64,000 bases of DNA from an uncultured bacterium (GCA_905216215.1 CAJMSZ010000002.1:45211-109210), one strand, 5' to 3'. Shown: positions 40,578 to 51,060, counted from the stretch's first letter. Numbers and translations are program-made. Notes: generated from the sequence alone by a model not told the origin.

Positions 40578-41438
40578 TTATTTATCTTCAATTTTTATCG
40601 AAAATAACATTTTTAAATACTGTTCTATTGACTCCTTTTGAACTTTTCTTTCAATATTATATGGAATGCACATAAAAAACTCCACATAACCATTATCAAT
40701 AAAACTCAGCAATACTTCTCCATTTTCTGTTAAAAAATGTACATATTTTTTATTACATTTACTTTCAAATTTAATATTCGACATTTGCTTGTATATTTTT
40801 TTGTAATGATTTTTTATGCTTACTTCATCTGTACAATCAGTTCCATCACCTATCAAAAAAGAAATATACAACTTATCATAATCTTCATTTCTATATGTCA
40901 TATAAGAATCTGTATGACCATCACCAATATTTTTATAATGCTCATTTGGAATCGAATAACTAATTATTTTCCCCTCTAATGTTTCAAATCTTTCTGTTTC
41001 ATCAATTCTAATTTCACATGGTTCAAACATTTTTTTTATAAACAAGCCCAATTCATAATCCGACATTTCTATAAAATTAATATAATCTTTTTCTTCCGTT
41101 TTTCGCGAATATCCCCCTCTATTATTCCGTTCCCATCTTCTAATTTCTAATTCATCTCCATTTTGTTTCAAATCAATTCTTTGATAATTCTTGGAAAATG
41201 TTGGAAAACTTTTATATTTTGTTTGTTTCCAAAAATTGTTTAATTGAGATTCGTCTACTTTTGGGGAACTTTCTGCAATTTTTATTCCTTTTCTAATTGC
41301 ACAGCCTATCTTATCTATTGTTTCTTCAGCCATAATTTCAATTGTAGGTTCGATAGAAATATAACATCCCATAAACCTTTCAATGGCATTAGGCACAATT
41401 AAGAAACCATATTTTTGATTATAATATACAGAAATCAT
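40578..41438 (-). CDS. Putative immunity protein of the RHS toxin
   Basis: 286 aa, cytosolic (no signal or membrane helix). The N-terminal half (RYIxP-like GFLIVP, ESSPKVDE, FWKQTKYKSF, DELEIRRWERN) recalls the immunity proteins of contact-dependent inhibition (CdiI-type). The C-terminal half is unrecognised. The main evidence is position: it is 66 nt after the toxin tip, same strand, with a hairpin between them and its own GAGGAG ribosome site. The DNA is AT-rich like the toxin tip, as expected of a swapped toxin/immunity cassette. Immunity function is inferred. Confidence 0.6.
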   Translation of the reverse strand: MISVYYNQKYGFLIVPNAIERFMGCYISIEPTIEIMAEETIDKIGCAIRKGIKIAESSPKVDESQLNNFWKQTKYKSFPTFSKNYQRIDLKQNGDELEIRRWERNNRGGYSRKTEEKDYINFIEMSDYELGLFIKKMFEPCEIRIDETERFETLEGKIISYSIPNEHYKNIGDGHTDSYMTYRNEDYDKLYISFLIGDGTDCTDEVSIKNHYKKIYKQMSNIKFESKCNKKYVHFLTENGEVLLSFIDNGYVEFFMCIPYNIERKVQKESIEQYLKMLFSIKIEDK

Positions 41439-41460
41439 ATCCGTTTTCTCCTCTCTATTA

Positions 41461-41489
41461 CTTAAGGGGAATAAAATATTCCCCTTAAG
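41461..41489. other. Intergenic hairpin between RHS toxin and immunity gene
   Basis: Near-perfect palindrome CTTAAGGGGAATA-AAA-TATTCCCCTTAAG with 13-bp arms, 3-nt loop and no T-run after it on the minus strand. It is not a classical terminator; it may stabilise, process or partly attenuate the toxin-immunity mRNA. Confidence 0.75.
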
Positions 41490-41504
41490 CTATTTACTTT
41501 GCTA

Positions 41505-44500
41505 TTATTTTCCTACTGTAATAATGAGTTTAACACCTTTATCAATACCATGTTTTGTAGCATTATTAACTGCATTTATCTGAGCTTCGCTTAATGTTAC
41601 ATTTGGAACAACTACTTGTAATTGTCTACCCACTATTTCTTCCGCATTAACAAATTTACCATTAAATGTTTCTCCTATAAATCCTGAAACTTTATTAATG
41701 TCCTTGACAATTACCTTTTCCAATTTATTACCATTTTGATAAGTCTTTGCACCTAAGTCTCGGCTTTTAACACTAGTCACAACACCATTTTCTACTTTAT
41801 CTATGGTCGGGAAATTGTGTCCCAAGTTATTTCCCATAGCTTTGTCAATAATATCTCCTCGCTCTAATGGTGGTTTTTCCCAAGTGCCTTCTGGCAATTT
41901 TGTTTCGGTTACTTCTGCAACTAATTTTTTAAACGATTTATCAATCCCATCATTATGGGTACTTCCTGCACTCCTTACTACATTCAAAAGTTTCCCAGCC
42001 CCATAACTAAGGCCACCCATAACGCCACCTGTCACTGCTCCTGCAATACCACCGACTAACGTATCTTTTGCTACTTGTTTCAGACTATTTCCAGACAAAC
42101 CTGAATTCACTGCACTATATGAAGCTCCACCAATAGCTCCAATAACTGCTCCTGAAACCATCGCCGTTCCTAAGCCACCCATTGCTGGCAATGCTGCCAG
42201 AACTGCTCCTGCAGCCAAACCGCCTGTTGCAGCAACTACAAGACCAGAAACTGTAACCGCAGTTATACCAATGGCTACTTTTTTCACCGCATTCCAGTCT
42301 ACTTTTCCAAGCTTATCTGTAATACGATTTGTTGTCGTACACATATGTCGTACCACTTCTGAGCGGATTTCTGCCGTTCTTTCTGAAACATAGGATTTGA
42401 AAGATGTATAAGTTTTTCCAATTTTCTGTACCCCATTGCTTACAGAACGAATAAACTGACTTCCTCTGGATGTGATCTTTTGATATGTACTGCTACTGGT
42501 TACACGATTTTTCACAGATTGATATGTCTGTTTTGCATGTTTAGCTGCATTTTTGGCAGTTTTTGCTACCCCCTTCACTGTGTTAACAATAGTTTTTGCT
42601 GCTTTCTTAGCTGTATTTACTACTGTTTTGACTACCTTTTTCGCAGTATTAACGATTTTCTTGCCGACACTCTTGACTGCTTTCGCTGCTTTTTTAGCTG
42701 TACTCTTAATCCTGCTCCACAATGAATGTCCTGTCGGATCACTGTAATTCAGCGGATTATTGGTCGTATAATCGTAGCGGTTTCTGGTCAATGGATTTTC
42801 TGTCGTTCCAAGGTCACTATCTTCAGTTGTAAAGGTTCCGTTCTCTGCGTTATAGTATCTTGCCCGCAGATACTGAAGTCCTGTTTTTACATTTGTGGAC
42901 TCCCCATTGTAACCGTAGTAATTGACACCGTCTGCTGTTCCTGATGTAAGGTTACCGTATGAATCATACTGATAACTGTTCGTCAGATTAGCTGTTTCGG
43001 TCAGGATTCCGGTCACGCTGTTTCTTCCGTCATATAAATAATAACTGCTTTCTTCCGATTTATCAACGCTTACCCGTTCTCCGATTCCACTTTCTCCATA
43101 AGTATAAGCCTGACGTACTTTCTCGTCTGCTCCATACTCTGCAAGGACTTCTGTATTCTCGCGATTGATATCGTTGATATACTCTGTCAGTGTGTATCCT
43201 TTGGCATTGGAACCGCCTTTTACCAGAGAGGCAAGCTGCTCTTTCGGGCTGTTTCCATCTTCGGTACGCTGGTTCGCCGGGATCAGGACTTCATCGCCAT
43301 AGCAGTCTTCCCATTTATAGGTGTTATCAAGTTCGAATACCCGGTTGTTATCTCCATCGTACATGGCTGCCATCAGGACTGTTCCACCCTGTTTTACTAC
43401 TGCCAAACGATTCTCTGCTGTGTATTCATAAGTAACCGGATCTGCACTGTTTGTCTTATCACATTCCTGGATCAGATTGCCATCTTTATCATAGCTGTAG
43501 GTTGTTCCCGGATCGCCCCAGATCTTTGCATTGGTGCGTTTGATGAGCTGGTTGGAATCGTTGTACTTATAGTTATATTTTGCTTTGCTGACACCATCCT
43601 CGATCTTCTCGTAAGAGGTCCGGTTTCCAATCTTGTCATAAGTATAATTATGGACTGTCTTTTTACCGCCCTCTGCTTTTTCTGTACAGCGTGTCAGTTC
43701 CCAGTTGTCATCGTATTCATAGGTACGTGTCGTCTGGATCTCTTTTTCCTGATGCTCACAGTCTGCTTTGTCTGTCTCTTTCTGTGTATCGCCCCAGTTG
43801 TACCAGTCTTCCCAGCTTGGCGTCTTTCTTGTTCCAGCTTCCAGTTCCGTAGCTGTTTCTCCAACTACATATCCCTGATCATTGTACTTGTACTCATAAG
43901 TACTGATTACTTTGCCGCAGGAACCACAGGTATTCACAATCTTTGTGATATGATCTTCTGCATCGTAAGATACTTCCGTCTTTGTTCCATTACTTCTAGT
44001 AACTTCTGTCACACGGTTCAGTGCATCATGCTTGTAAGTGGTTACTTTTCTATTACGGTCTGTCAGTTTTACCAGATTATCATTTAAGTCGTATTCATAG
44101 CTGATCTTTGTCCCATCCGGGTATACGATTGCCTGCAGATTATCTGCGTCATCATAAACGTAGCTGACATCCTTTTTCGAACCGCTTGTCACTTTGGTGA
44201 TTCTTCCAAGTGCATCGTATTCGTAGCTGCTCTTGCCTGTCTGATCCTTCATGGATACCCGTTCCCCGGCACTGTTATATGCGTAGGTCACGTCCTTTTC
44301 GGATGTCTCGCCTTTTGCGTCCTGATAAGATTTCTCCAACAGGTCATTCAGTTTGTCGTAATCATACGTGGTTTTCTTGCCGCTTGCCTGTGTATGTCCG
44401 GTCAGTCTGCCTTTTTCATCATAGTCGAATTTCTCCGTTCTTCCTGCCGGATCTTTGATGGATGTCAGGTTGCCTTCTAAGTCATAAGTATAATTCGTTG

Positions 44501-47500
44501 TCTTATTTGCTGCATTGGTGAAGGTCACCAGGTTATCCATGTTGTCGTAACCATAAGTTGTTACACCGCCAAGGGCATCAGTTACTTTGGTCAGGTTGTC
44601 ATTCTTGTCATATTCCAGATGGCTCTTTAATCCGGTCTTATCTGTAACAACCTGAATATTCCCATGTGCATCGTAATCAAATCCCGTTGTGAATCCACGC
44701 TTGTCTGTAATAGAAGTTACCCTGCTGTCCTTATCATAGGTATAGGATTCCTTCTGCCCCAGTGCATCGGTCTCTTCTGTTACACGGTTGTCTTTATCGT
44801 AGACTGTCTTTGCAACATAGCCCATCGGATCTGTTACAGATGTAACATTATAATTCTTATCATATCCATAGCTGGTCTTTCTTCCACCCGGTTTGGTGAT
44901 CTCAGTAATATTTCCTGCCGGGTCGTAAGTGTAAGCAGTTATCTTACCAAGCGGATCAGCTGCAGAAGTCATCTGACCTGCCAGGTCATAACTGTAGGTA
45001 TTGCTCCGTCCAAGCGGATCTGTCTCCTTCACCAGATTGCCATACTTATCATAAGAAAAGCTGGTTGTTCCATCCAGTGCATTGGTAGAAGACTTCATGT
45101 TATGGAGCTTATCGTAAGTATAAGTAGTGGTACTCTTTAAGCTGTCGCTTTCTTTTACCACGTTGTCCACTTTATCATAAGAGAAATTTTTAGTATAACC
45201 CAGTGGACTGGTCATACTCTTCAGACGTCCGGCTTTATCATAACTATAGGTATACTCTCCACCATTCGCCTGTGTCATCTTTGTGACATTGTCATTCAGG
45301 TCAACACTGTACTGTGTCTCATTTCCCTTTGCATCCGTTACAGAAATGACATTGCCATGCTTGTCGTAATCATATTTGGTAACTGCTCCCTTTGGAGAAA
45401 TCTGTTCCGTCATGTTACTCAGGCTGTCATATTTGTATTCGGTAATGAGTCCCATCGGATCTTTTGATTTGGTAAGATTTCCAATGGCATCATAACGGTA
45501 TTCATTTGTTTCTTTTAACGGAGAAGTCTCACCGATCTTGCGGTCCAGTTCATCATACTGGTAGGTTGTCGTATTTCCATTTCCGTCTGTCTGGGATACG
45601 AGATTGTCATTTTTATCGTAAGCATACTTGGTAACCGTACCGTTTTCATCGACAGATTCCGTCACATTATCATTTCCGTCATACTTAAAGGTGCTGGATG
45701 CTCCCAGTGGATTTGTCTGAGAAATAACCCGGTCTTTCTTATCGTAAGCGTATTTATATGTGGCTTCCTCTTCTTCTGTCATGGATAACTGGTTGCCGAC
45801 TTTATCGTAGGTAAAGGTTGTTTTATGACCTTCCGCATCCGTTACCGCTGTAATGCGGTCCATAACATCATATTCATAAGATGTGATACTTCCGTCTGCT
45901 TCAGTAAGTTTCAGGAGTCTGCCGTACTGATCGTACTTGTATGTTGCTGTCCTGCCAAGTTCATCGGTCTGTGTCAGTACATTTCCGGCACCATCATAAG
46001 TATAATCCATACTGTTTCCACCATTGTCGGAGGAATGGATCAGGTTGCCTGCTCCGTCATATTGATAGGTAATTACGAGTCCCTGTGCATCCGTACATTT
46101 TACAAGCTGTCCGATGGCATCGTACTCCATCAGCACCTTGTCCCCTGTCGGCAGTATTATGGATGTGTTATTTCCCTCTTTATCATACACATAACTATAC
46201 GCATTGCCGAGGGCATCTGTCATCTTTGTGCTGTTGCCCTGTGAATCGTATTCGTAAGTGGTCTTTCCTTTCAGGGCATCCACCGTCTGTTCCAGATTGT
46301 CGGTGGAATCATATTTCATTGCTGTAATGTTGCCCTTTGCATCGCTTACCGATGTCATGTTTCCATTACCATCGTAAGTCATGGTACTGGTATTTCCATT
46401 TTCATCGGTAGAGGATACCAGATTTCCATTTAAGTCATACTTCATGGATACGGTATATCCAAGGGCATCTTTGGATGTAGTCAGATTTCCTGCCTTGTCG
46501 TAAGCATAAGTATCTGTTCTTCCCTCTTCATCGGTAGAAGATACCAGATTTCCTGCTTTATCATAAGTATATGTGGTAGTTCCACCTTCTGGGTTGGTTT
46601 CACTTAAGCGGTTTCCTGTATTATCGTAGGTATAAGTCCAGGTTCTTCCACTGTCATCTGATTTTGATACCAGATTGTCTGCCGCATCATAAGTATAAGT
46701 GGTAACTGCACCTAATTCATCTGTCTCTTTAGCGAGTCTTCCGCAGTTATCATATTCCTTGGAATGGCTGCTTCCATCTCCATAAGTAATCTTGGTTTCA
46801 TTTCCTAATGCGTCATATTCATATTTGGTTATATTACCAACTGCATCTTTGGACTGAAGCACCTGTCCAAGAGAATCAAACTTGGATACGGTTGCATTTC
46901 CATTTCCATCGGTATATTTTTTCAGATTTCCTGCTTTGTCATATTCATAGAGCTTTGTTCCAAAATCTTTATTACTCTCTTCTATGACACGTCCCATGCT
47001 GTCATACTTATAAGTAATTGTATTTCCTTTTGCATCGGTTGCTTTGACCTGCTGATAATTCTTATCATAAACGTAGCTGATCTGATTTCCTTTCGGATCT
47101 GTACCACTGGTCATGTTGTACATCTTATCATAAGTATAAGTGGTGGTATTCCCCAGTGCGTCAGTACTTGCTGTAATATTTCCCACACCATCCAGCGTAT
47201 AAGCGGTCACACCGCCATCGGCTGCTGTCTTGGAAGTCAGATTGCCATTCGCATCGTAACTGTTCGAGGTTACATTTCCAAGTGGATCTGTCATGGTAAC
47301 TGCACGATTCATCGCGTCATACGTGAATCCCCATGCTGCTCCATTTCCATCCACATATCCGGTCATGTTCGGTCCGTCATACGAATACGTTGTTGTGACA
47401 CCTCTGCCGTCTGTCTGGGATACCATACGATGTTTGTCATCGTAAGTATAGGTAATGGCTGTTCCATCCGGTTTTGTAGATGTGACCATATTTCCATTAC

Positions 47501-50500
47501 CGTCATAACTGTAAGTAACCGTTGCTCCGTTATATCCAGTTGCACTGGTCAGCTTATTCTGCTCATTATAAGTATAAGAGGCTGTCTTTCCATCCTCTCT
47601 TGTCTCCGTTGCTACATTGCCAAATGTATCATAAGTGTAAGTTTTTGTTCCGGCTGCTGTCGTTTCGGAAGCAAGCTGATTCTCTGCATTATAAGTCTTT
47701 TCACAGGTTGTTCCATCCGGATATTCAATGGATGTTGTGCGGTACTGATCATCATAATGATAAACGGTCTTATTTCCTTCGTTATCCGTTGTTGTAGTAG
47801 AACTCTTTCCGTACTTGAAAGTTGCCGTTCCTTTTTCTGCATCAGTCTGCTCTACAACTCTTCCTTCTTTATCGTAAGTATTCTTTACAACCGTATTGCC
47901 ATTCTCATCTTTCCAGCTTGTCATACGGCTGTCATCATCATATTTGTACTCTTTTGTTGTTCCATTCGGATCTGTTACAGATATCAGATTTCCCTGCTCA
48001 TCATATTTGTAAGAAACTTTTCCACCATCTGGAAGAGACAGTTCCTTGATATGCCCGAATTTATCCTGTTTTACCCCGAATGTTTTTCCGGATGGTGTTG
48101 TAATCTTACTCAGATTATAATCATCGTCATAATCTAATACTGTCTTAAATCCATTCACATCCGTTACATAACGTAAAATTCCATATTTATCAAATGACCA
48201 GACGCTCTGATCCGCATCTGTCAGTTCCCATCCGATGTAGTCATGGTCTGTATCTTTATAGCTGACTGCTTTTAAATCATATACATAACCATCCGGAGTA
48301 GTGTAGCTTCCATCTTCATTCTTATCAAAGATCAGATAACTTCCGTCCCCTCTCATATACAGAAGACTTCCGTCCTCCATTTGAGAAAGTGACTGGTCAT
48401 AGTTAAAGCTCCATCCACGTCCGAACATGGAATGCTGGTCTGTTCCTTTGGAATTGTAGCTTCTTGTAATGGAGAATTCTCCATTCAGTTCATTCATCGT
48501 CGCATCGGACTGATCCATGTAGAAGTTACCAGTATTTAAGTTGACTGGTTCAAATCCAAATTCACAGTGCAGGCCTCTTCCCATCAATGCTCCGTCAATC
48601 CGCATCTTATCCTGATCGGTAAGCGGTGCAGGACTATATGGAACATTTGTCTGTGGGTTACGGATAAAGATCGTGTTATTTGCGACTACCAGTGCGTCCA
48701 TAACCTGATTGTCTTTCATAATGTTCTTAAGCGGAACACCATAATATTTTGCAATCTTCGGGAATGTATCAAACTGCTTCACTTCATAGATCACAAAGCT
48801 GTCACTGGTCACTTCTTTTCCTGTTTCCAGCTTTCCATCAATCTCTTTCGATGCTTTTGCTTTGATCTTATAAAGCTTGTCCTTCGTCAGCCCTGAATAC
48901 AGTGCACTCTGCCAGTTGGAATCTTTGCTGTAATACTTATTCGCCTCCGGGAACTGCTTATTGTATTCAGTACTGTCTGGATAGGAATACAATGGTTTTG
49001 CATCTGTTTCGTGATGTTCTTCATTTTCCTCATCTGGAAGCAGATAATATTCTACTGTAGATTTGCTCTTTGCAATTCCGTCTGCAAATACGGCATCAAA
49101 CTTCAGCTTTCCATTTGTATTCTTTTCTGTCATCGGGCGAAGCAGGATCGTTGTTTCATCCAGTGACATATCTCGCAGATATGGATCTTCAGCCGGTGAC
49201 CACTGGATGCTGAGTTTCGGTCCATAAACGGATGCCCTGTTATTCAGTACCTCACACTGCATAGAAGCTCCAAGGTTATTTGCCTCGGCAATGGCTACCA
49301 GTGCAAATCCGTTATTCGCATGAGTTCCCTGCACCCAGTCATTGACCAGATCTTTGACGTCATAATTGATATAGCTGTTCCTGCTGGTACTTGCATTCTG
49401 TACATCCTGAAACGTAAGATTTACTGGTTTTGTTTTCCATGTGATGGAGGTGTTCCACGACTGATCTACACGATAAAGTCCAAACTGGGATGCACCACCA
49501 CTGTATGCAGTTTTCTGACTGACTGCAAATGTTGCACTGTCAATTTTGGAATCTTTCGGAATCTGACTAAAATTTGAATTTACTTTGATATAAGTCCGGC
49601 AGTTCTGGTGTGCAGTACCAAATCCTGCAAGGTTCCCAGACTTAATACCATCATCAAATCCGACATACGGATAATTGTTGTCACCAATCTGACTGGTAGG
49701 ACTTCCCTCTTCCACACCGATCATGTTAAAGGAACTCTTCTGAATCTCTACTGGTGTCGGATCGATCCTGACCGGATACTGACGTTCTTCTGCCGAAAGC
49801 CAATCCCTATCTGGTTTTACGGTCAGGATTGTTTTTCCATCTTCTTCCCGAAGTTCCAATGTGATCAGGAAACTGATTTCCCCGGCAGCATCTTCCATTG
49901 ATGGCGTCTCCAGAAGATACTTCGCATCTTTGATTGTCTTCCCTTCCGGATAGATATAGACCTGATTGTCTTTTACTTCTGCCTGATACCCCGGAATCTG
50001 CAGCTCGTATTCATAGACTTCCCTGTCTGTTGGCTGCTGAAGTACGATATCTTCCTTAATGCTGGAATCCAGTACTGTATACTGAACATCTGCGCCCTCG
50101 TAAACTTCATTATAAAGGATCGCATTGTCTTTAATAACGGAATGTGTATAATCTCCATCTACCGGAATGATCCCGATTCTGGTCTTTCCATTTTCAATCG
50201 TTACACCATTCTCTTCTGACATCTGTTCCGGAAGAAGGATAGCATAATCGTTTGCCTTGTTCTGATAAACTTCTGTTTTCTCTTCCTTTTCTTCAGTTGC
50301 CACTACACTGCTGGCTTCCTGTGCTTCTTCGGATGCCGGAGTATCTGCTTCTTCTGGTTTTACAAGTGTATTATCAACCAGCTCGGTATCTCCATCCTCA
50401 TTCTTATAAGTTCCGACATAACCTCCATAAACGGTTGTATACTGCTTGTCCCCTGTCTTATAAGTCTTGGAAATGGCATCATAATCAATCAGTTCACCTT

Positions 50501-50861
50501 CCGGTTCTTCTGGAATCGGATAGTAATCCTGTGGTTCTTTCAACTCCACTTCTTTTTCCTGCGGATTTTCTTCTGTTTCTTCCGCTGGAGTTGTCTGTTC
50601 TTCCTGCGTCTCTGTATCTTCTGATGGCGTCGTTTCATTTTGTACGTCCGCATCAGACTGCTGACTCTTATCTTGTTCTCCAGATGTGGAATCTGTAATC
50701 CCTGCTTCCTCTTCCGTCAAAGCCTCTGGTCTGGAGAAATCTGCATTCTTCTGTACATCCTCAATGGCCTCTTTTGCCTGTACAAAAATAGGCTCTGTTC
50801 CCTGTAGTGCCATCAGGAGTGCAAGTACTAAGGCTATAGCCGACTTTCGAAATCTCTTCAT
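41505..50861 (-). CDS. Giant secreted RHS/YD-repeat polymorphic toxin with CdiA-type nuclease-like tip
   Basis: 3118 aa. Sec signal peptide (1-~29), acidic Glu/Thr-rich linker (~35-115), DNRLRE-type domain (~370-555), LysM-like YEVKQFDTFPKIAKYYGVP (~695-740), DUF6531-type entry (~765-850), and long RHS/YD repeats (~900-2480). A CGSCG knuckle is near 2310. The RHS core end is GLQYLRARYYNAENGTFTTED to NPLNYSDPTGH (~2708). Then come a Lys/Ala amphipathic repeat (~2718-2780) and a glycine-rich hydrophobic stretch (~2850-2950). The variable tip (~2990-3118), with GNNLGHNFPTIDK and TSVKSRDL, resembles the CdiA C-terminal tRNase (PD-(D/E)xK-like) family. The RHS shell should encapsulate the tip. GAGGGAG precedes the ATG. 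Confidence 0.9.
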   Translation of the reverse strand: MKRFRKSAIALVLALLMALQGTEPIFVQAKEAIEDVQKNADFSRPEALTEEEAGITDSTSGEQDKSQQSDADVQNETTPSEDTETQEEQTTPAEETEENPQEKEVELKEPQDYYPIPEEPEGELIDYDAISKTYKTGDKQYTTVYGGYVGTYKNEDGDTELVDNTLVKPEEADTPASEEAQEASSVVATEEKEEKTEVYQNKANDYAILLPEQMSEENGVTIENGKTRIGIIPVDGDYTHSVIKDNAILYNEVYEGADVQYTVLDSSIKEDIVLQQPTDREVYEYELQIPGYQAEVKDNQVYIYPEGKTIKDAKYLLETPSMEDAAGEISFLITLELREEDGKTILTVKPDRDWLSAEERQYPVRIDPTPVEIQKSSFNMIGVEEGSPTSQIGDNNYPYVGFDDGIKSGNLAGFGTAHQNCRTYIKVNSNFSQIPKDSKIDSATFAVSQKTAYSGGASQFGLYRVDQSWNTSITWKTKPVNLTFQDVQNASTSRNSYINYDVKDLVNDWVQGTHANNGFALVAIAEANNLGASMQCEVLNNRASVYGPKLSIQWSPAEDPYLRDMSLDETTILLRPMTEKNTNGKLKFDAVFADGIAKSKSTVEYYLLPDEENEEHHETDAKPLYSYPDSTEYNKQFPEANKYYSKDSNWQSALYSGLTKDKLYKIKAKASKEIDGKLETGKEVTSDSFVIYEVKQFDTFPKIAKYYGVPLKNIMKDNQVMDALVVANNTIFIRNPQTNVPYSPAPLTDQDKMRIDGALMGRGLHCEFGFEPVNLNTGNFYMDQSDATMNELNGEFSITRSYNSKGTDQHSMFGRGWSFNYDQSLSQMEDGSLLYMRGDGSYLIFDKNEDGSYTTPDGYVYDLKAVSYKDTDHDYIGWELTDADQSVWSFDKYGILRYVTDVNGFKTVLDYDDDYNLSKITTPSGKTFGVKQDKFGHIKELSLPDGGKVSYKYDEQGNLISVTDPNGTTKEYKYDDDSRMTSWKDENGNTVVKNTYDKEGRVVEQTDAEKGTATFKYGKSSTTTTDNEGNKTVYHYDDQYRTTSIEYPDGTTCEKTYNAENQLASETTAAGTKTYTYDTFGNVATETREDGKTASYTYNEQNKLTSATGYNGATVTYSYDGNGNMVTSTKPDGTAITYTYDDKHRMVSQTDGRGVTTTYSYDGPNMTGYVDGNGAAWGFTYDAMNRAVTMTDPLGNVTSNSYDANGNLTSKTAADGGVTAYTLDGVGNITASTDALGNTTTYTYDKMYNMTSGTDPKGNQISYVYDKNYQQVKATDAKGNTITYKYDSMGRVIEESNKDFGTKLYEYDKAGNLKKYTDGNGNATVSKFDSLGQVLQSKDAVGNITKYEYDALGNETKITYGDGSSHSKEYDNCGRLAKETDELGAVTTYTYDAADNLVSKSDDSGRTWTYTYDNTGNRLSETNPEGGTTTYTYDKAGNLVSSTDEEGRTDTYAYDKAGNLTTSKDALGYTVSMKYDLNGNLVSSTDENGNTSTMTYDGNGNMTSVSDAKGNITAMKYDSTDNLEQTVDALKGKTTYEYDSQGNSTKMTDALGNAYSYVYDKEGNNTSIILPTGDKVLMEYDAIGQLVKCTDAQGLVITYQYDGAGNLIHSSDNGGNSMDYTYDGAGNVLTQTDELGRTATYKYDQYGRLLKLTEADGSITSYEYDVMDRITAVTDAEGHKTTFTYDKVGNQLSMTEEEEATYKYAYDKKDRVISQTNPLGASSTFKYDGNDNVTESVDENGTVTKYAYDKNDNLVSQTDGNGNTTTYQYDELDRKIGETSPLKETNEYRYDAIGNLTKSKDPMGLITEYKYDSLSNMTEQISPKGAVTKYDYDKHGNVISVTDAKGNETQYSVDLNDNVTKMTQANGGEYTYSYDKAGRLKSMTSPLGYTKNFSYDKVDNVVKESDSLKSTTTYTYDKLHNMKSSTNALDGTTSFSYDKYGNLVKETDPLGRSNTYSYDLAGQMTSAADPLGKITAYTYDPAGNITEITKPGGRKTSYGYDKNYNVTSVTDPMGYVAKTVYDKDNRVTEETDALGQKESYTYDKDSRVTSITDKRGFTTGFDYDAHGNIQVVTDKTGLKSHLEYDKNDNLTKVTDALGGVTTYGYDNMDNLVTFTNAANKTTNYTYDLEGNLTSIKDPAGRTEKFDYDEKGRLTGHTQASGKKTTYDYDKLNDLLEKSYQDAKGETSEKDVTYAYNSAGERVSMKDQTGKSSYEYDALGRITKVTSGSKKDVSYVYDDADNLQAIVYPDGTKISYEYDLNDNLVKLTDRNRKVTTYKHDALNRVTEVTRSNGTKTEVSYDAEDHITKIVNTCGSCGKVISTYEYKYNDQGYVVGETATELEAGTRKTPSWEDWYNWGDTQKETDKADCEHQEKEIQTTRTYEYDDNWELTRCTEKAEGGKKTVHNYTYDKIGNRTSYEKIEDGVSKAKYNYKYNDSNQLIKRTNAKIWGDPGTTYSYDKDGNLIQECDKTNSADPVTYEYTAENRLAVVKQGGTVLMAAMYDGDNNRVFELDNTYKWEDCYGDEVLIPANQRTEDGNSPKEQLASLVKGGSNAKGYTLTEYINDINRENTEVLAEYGADEKVRQAYTYGESGIGERVSVDKSEESSYYLYDGRNSVTGILTETANLTNSYQYDSYGNLTSGTADGVNYYGYNGESTNVKTGLQYLRARYYNAENGTFTTEDSDLGTTENPLTRNRYDYTTNNPLNYSDPTGHSLWSRIKSTAKKAAKAVKSVGKKIVNTAKKVVKTVVNTAKKAAKTIVNTVKGVAKTAKNAAKHAKQTYQSVKNRVTSSSTYQKITSRGSQFIRSVSNGVQKIGKTYTSFKSYVSERTAEIRSEVVRHMCTTTNRITDKLGKVDWNAVKKVAIGITAVTVSGLVVAATGGLAAGAVLAALPAMGGLGTAMVSGAVIGAIGGASYSAVNSGLSGNSLKQVAKDTLVGGIAGAVTGGVMGGLSYGAGKLLNVVRSAGSTHNDGIDKSFKKLVAEVTETKLPEGTWEKPPLERGDIIDKAMGNNLGHNFPTIDKVENGVVTSVKSRDLGAKTYQNGNKLEKVIVKDINKVSGFIGETFNGKFVNAEEIVGRQLQVVVPNVTLSEAQINAVNNATKHGIDKGVKLIITVGK

Positions 50862-50944
50862 AGTCTCTTTCTCCCTCTTGTAATCTTTTTCTATAATTCC
50901 TTTACAAAATAACCGCTACCCTCCTTTTTTCTGACTTTGGCACT

Positions 50945-51009
50945 ACTATAATCTAAAAAATCACAAAATTTTCATAAATGGTAAAAATGCCCCTTGAGGT
51001 GGCAAAAAT
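50945..51009 (-). promoter_or_regulatory. RHS promoter with LytTR-type direct repeats
   Basis: Direct repeats ATTTTTGCCA (complement of 51000-51009) and ATTTTTACCA (complement of 50979-50988) are 21 bp apart. A -10 TATAGT (complement of 50945-50950) is preceded at 17 bp by a poor -35 (GAAAAT). The near repeat ends ~5 bp before that -35, the position of a LytTR activator site. The cognate LytTR regulator is encoded just upstream. Predicted operator. Confidence 0.6.
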
Positions 51010-51025
51010 AGACGAAATCGGTCGA

Positions 51026-51060
51026 AAAAAATAGTAAGACACCATCGCCTTACTATTTTT
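51026..51060 (-). terminator. Terminator of the two-component operon
   Basis: AAATAGTAAG / CTTACTATTT with a 10-nt loop and a following TTTT on the minus strand. It overlaps the last codons of the kinase gene and separates it from the RHS promoter. Confidence 0.8.

Noticed and set aside
42480..42747. Plus-strand hydrophobic open frames opposite the Lys/Ala repeat of the RHS protein
   Set aside because: Antisense shadows of the repetitive RHS coding sequence, without ribosome sites.
43400..48200. Highly regular ~60-nt periodicity that could suggest a CRISPR-like or satellite array
   Set aside because: It is the coding periodicity of ~20-residue RHS/YD repeats in one long open frame; units diverge and have no constant repeat plus unique spacer pattern.
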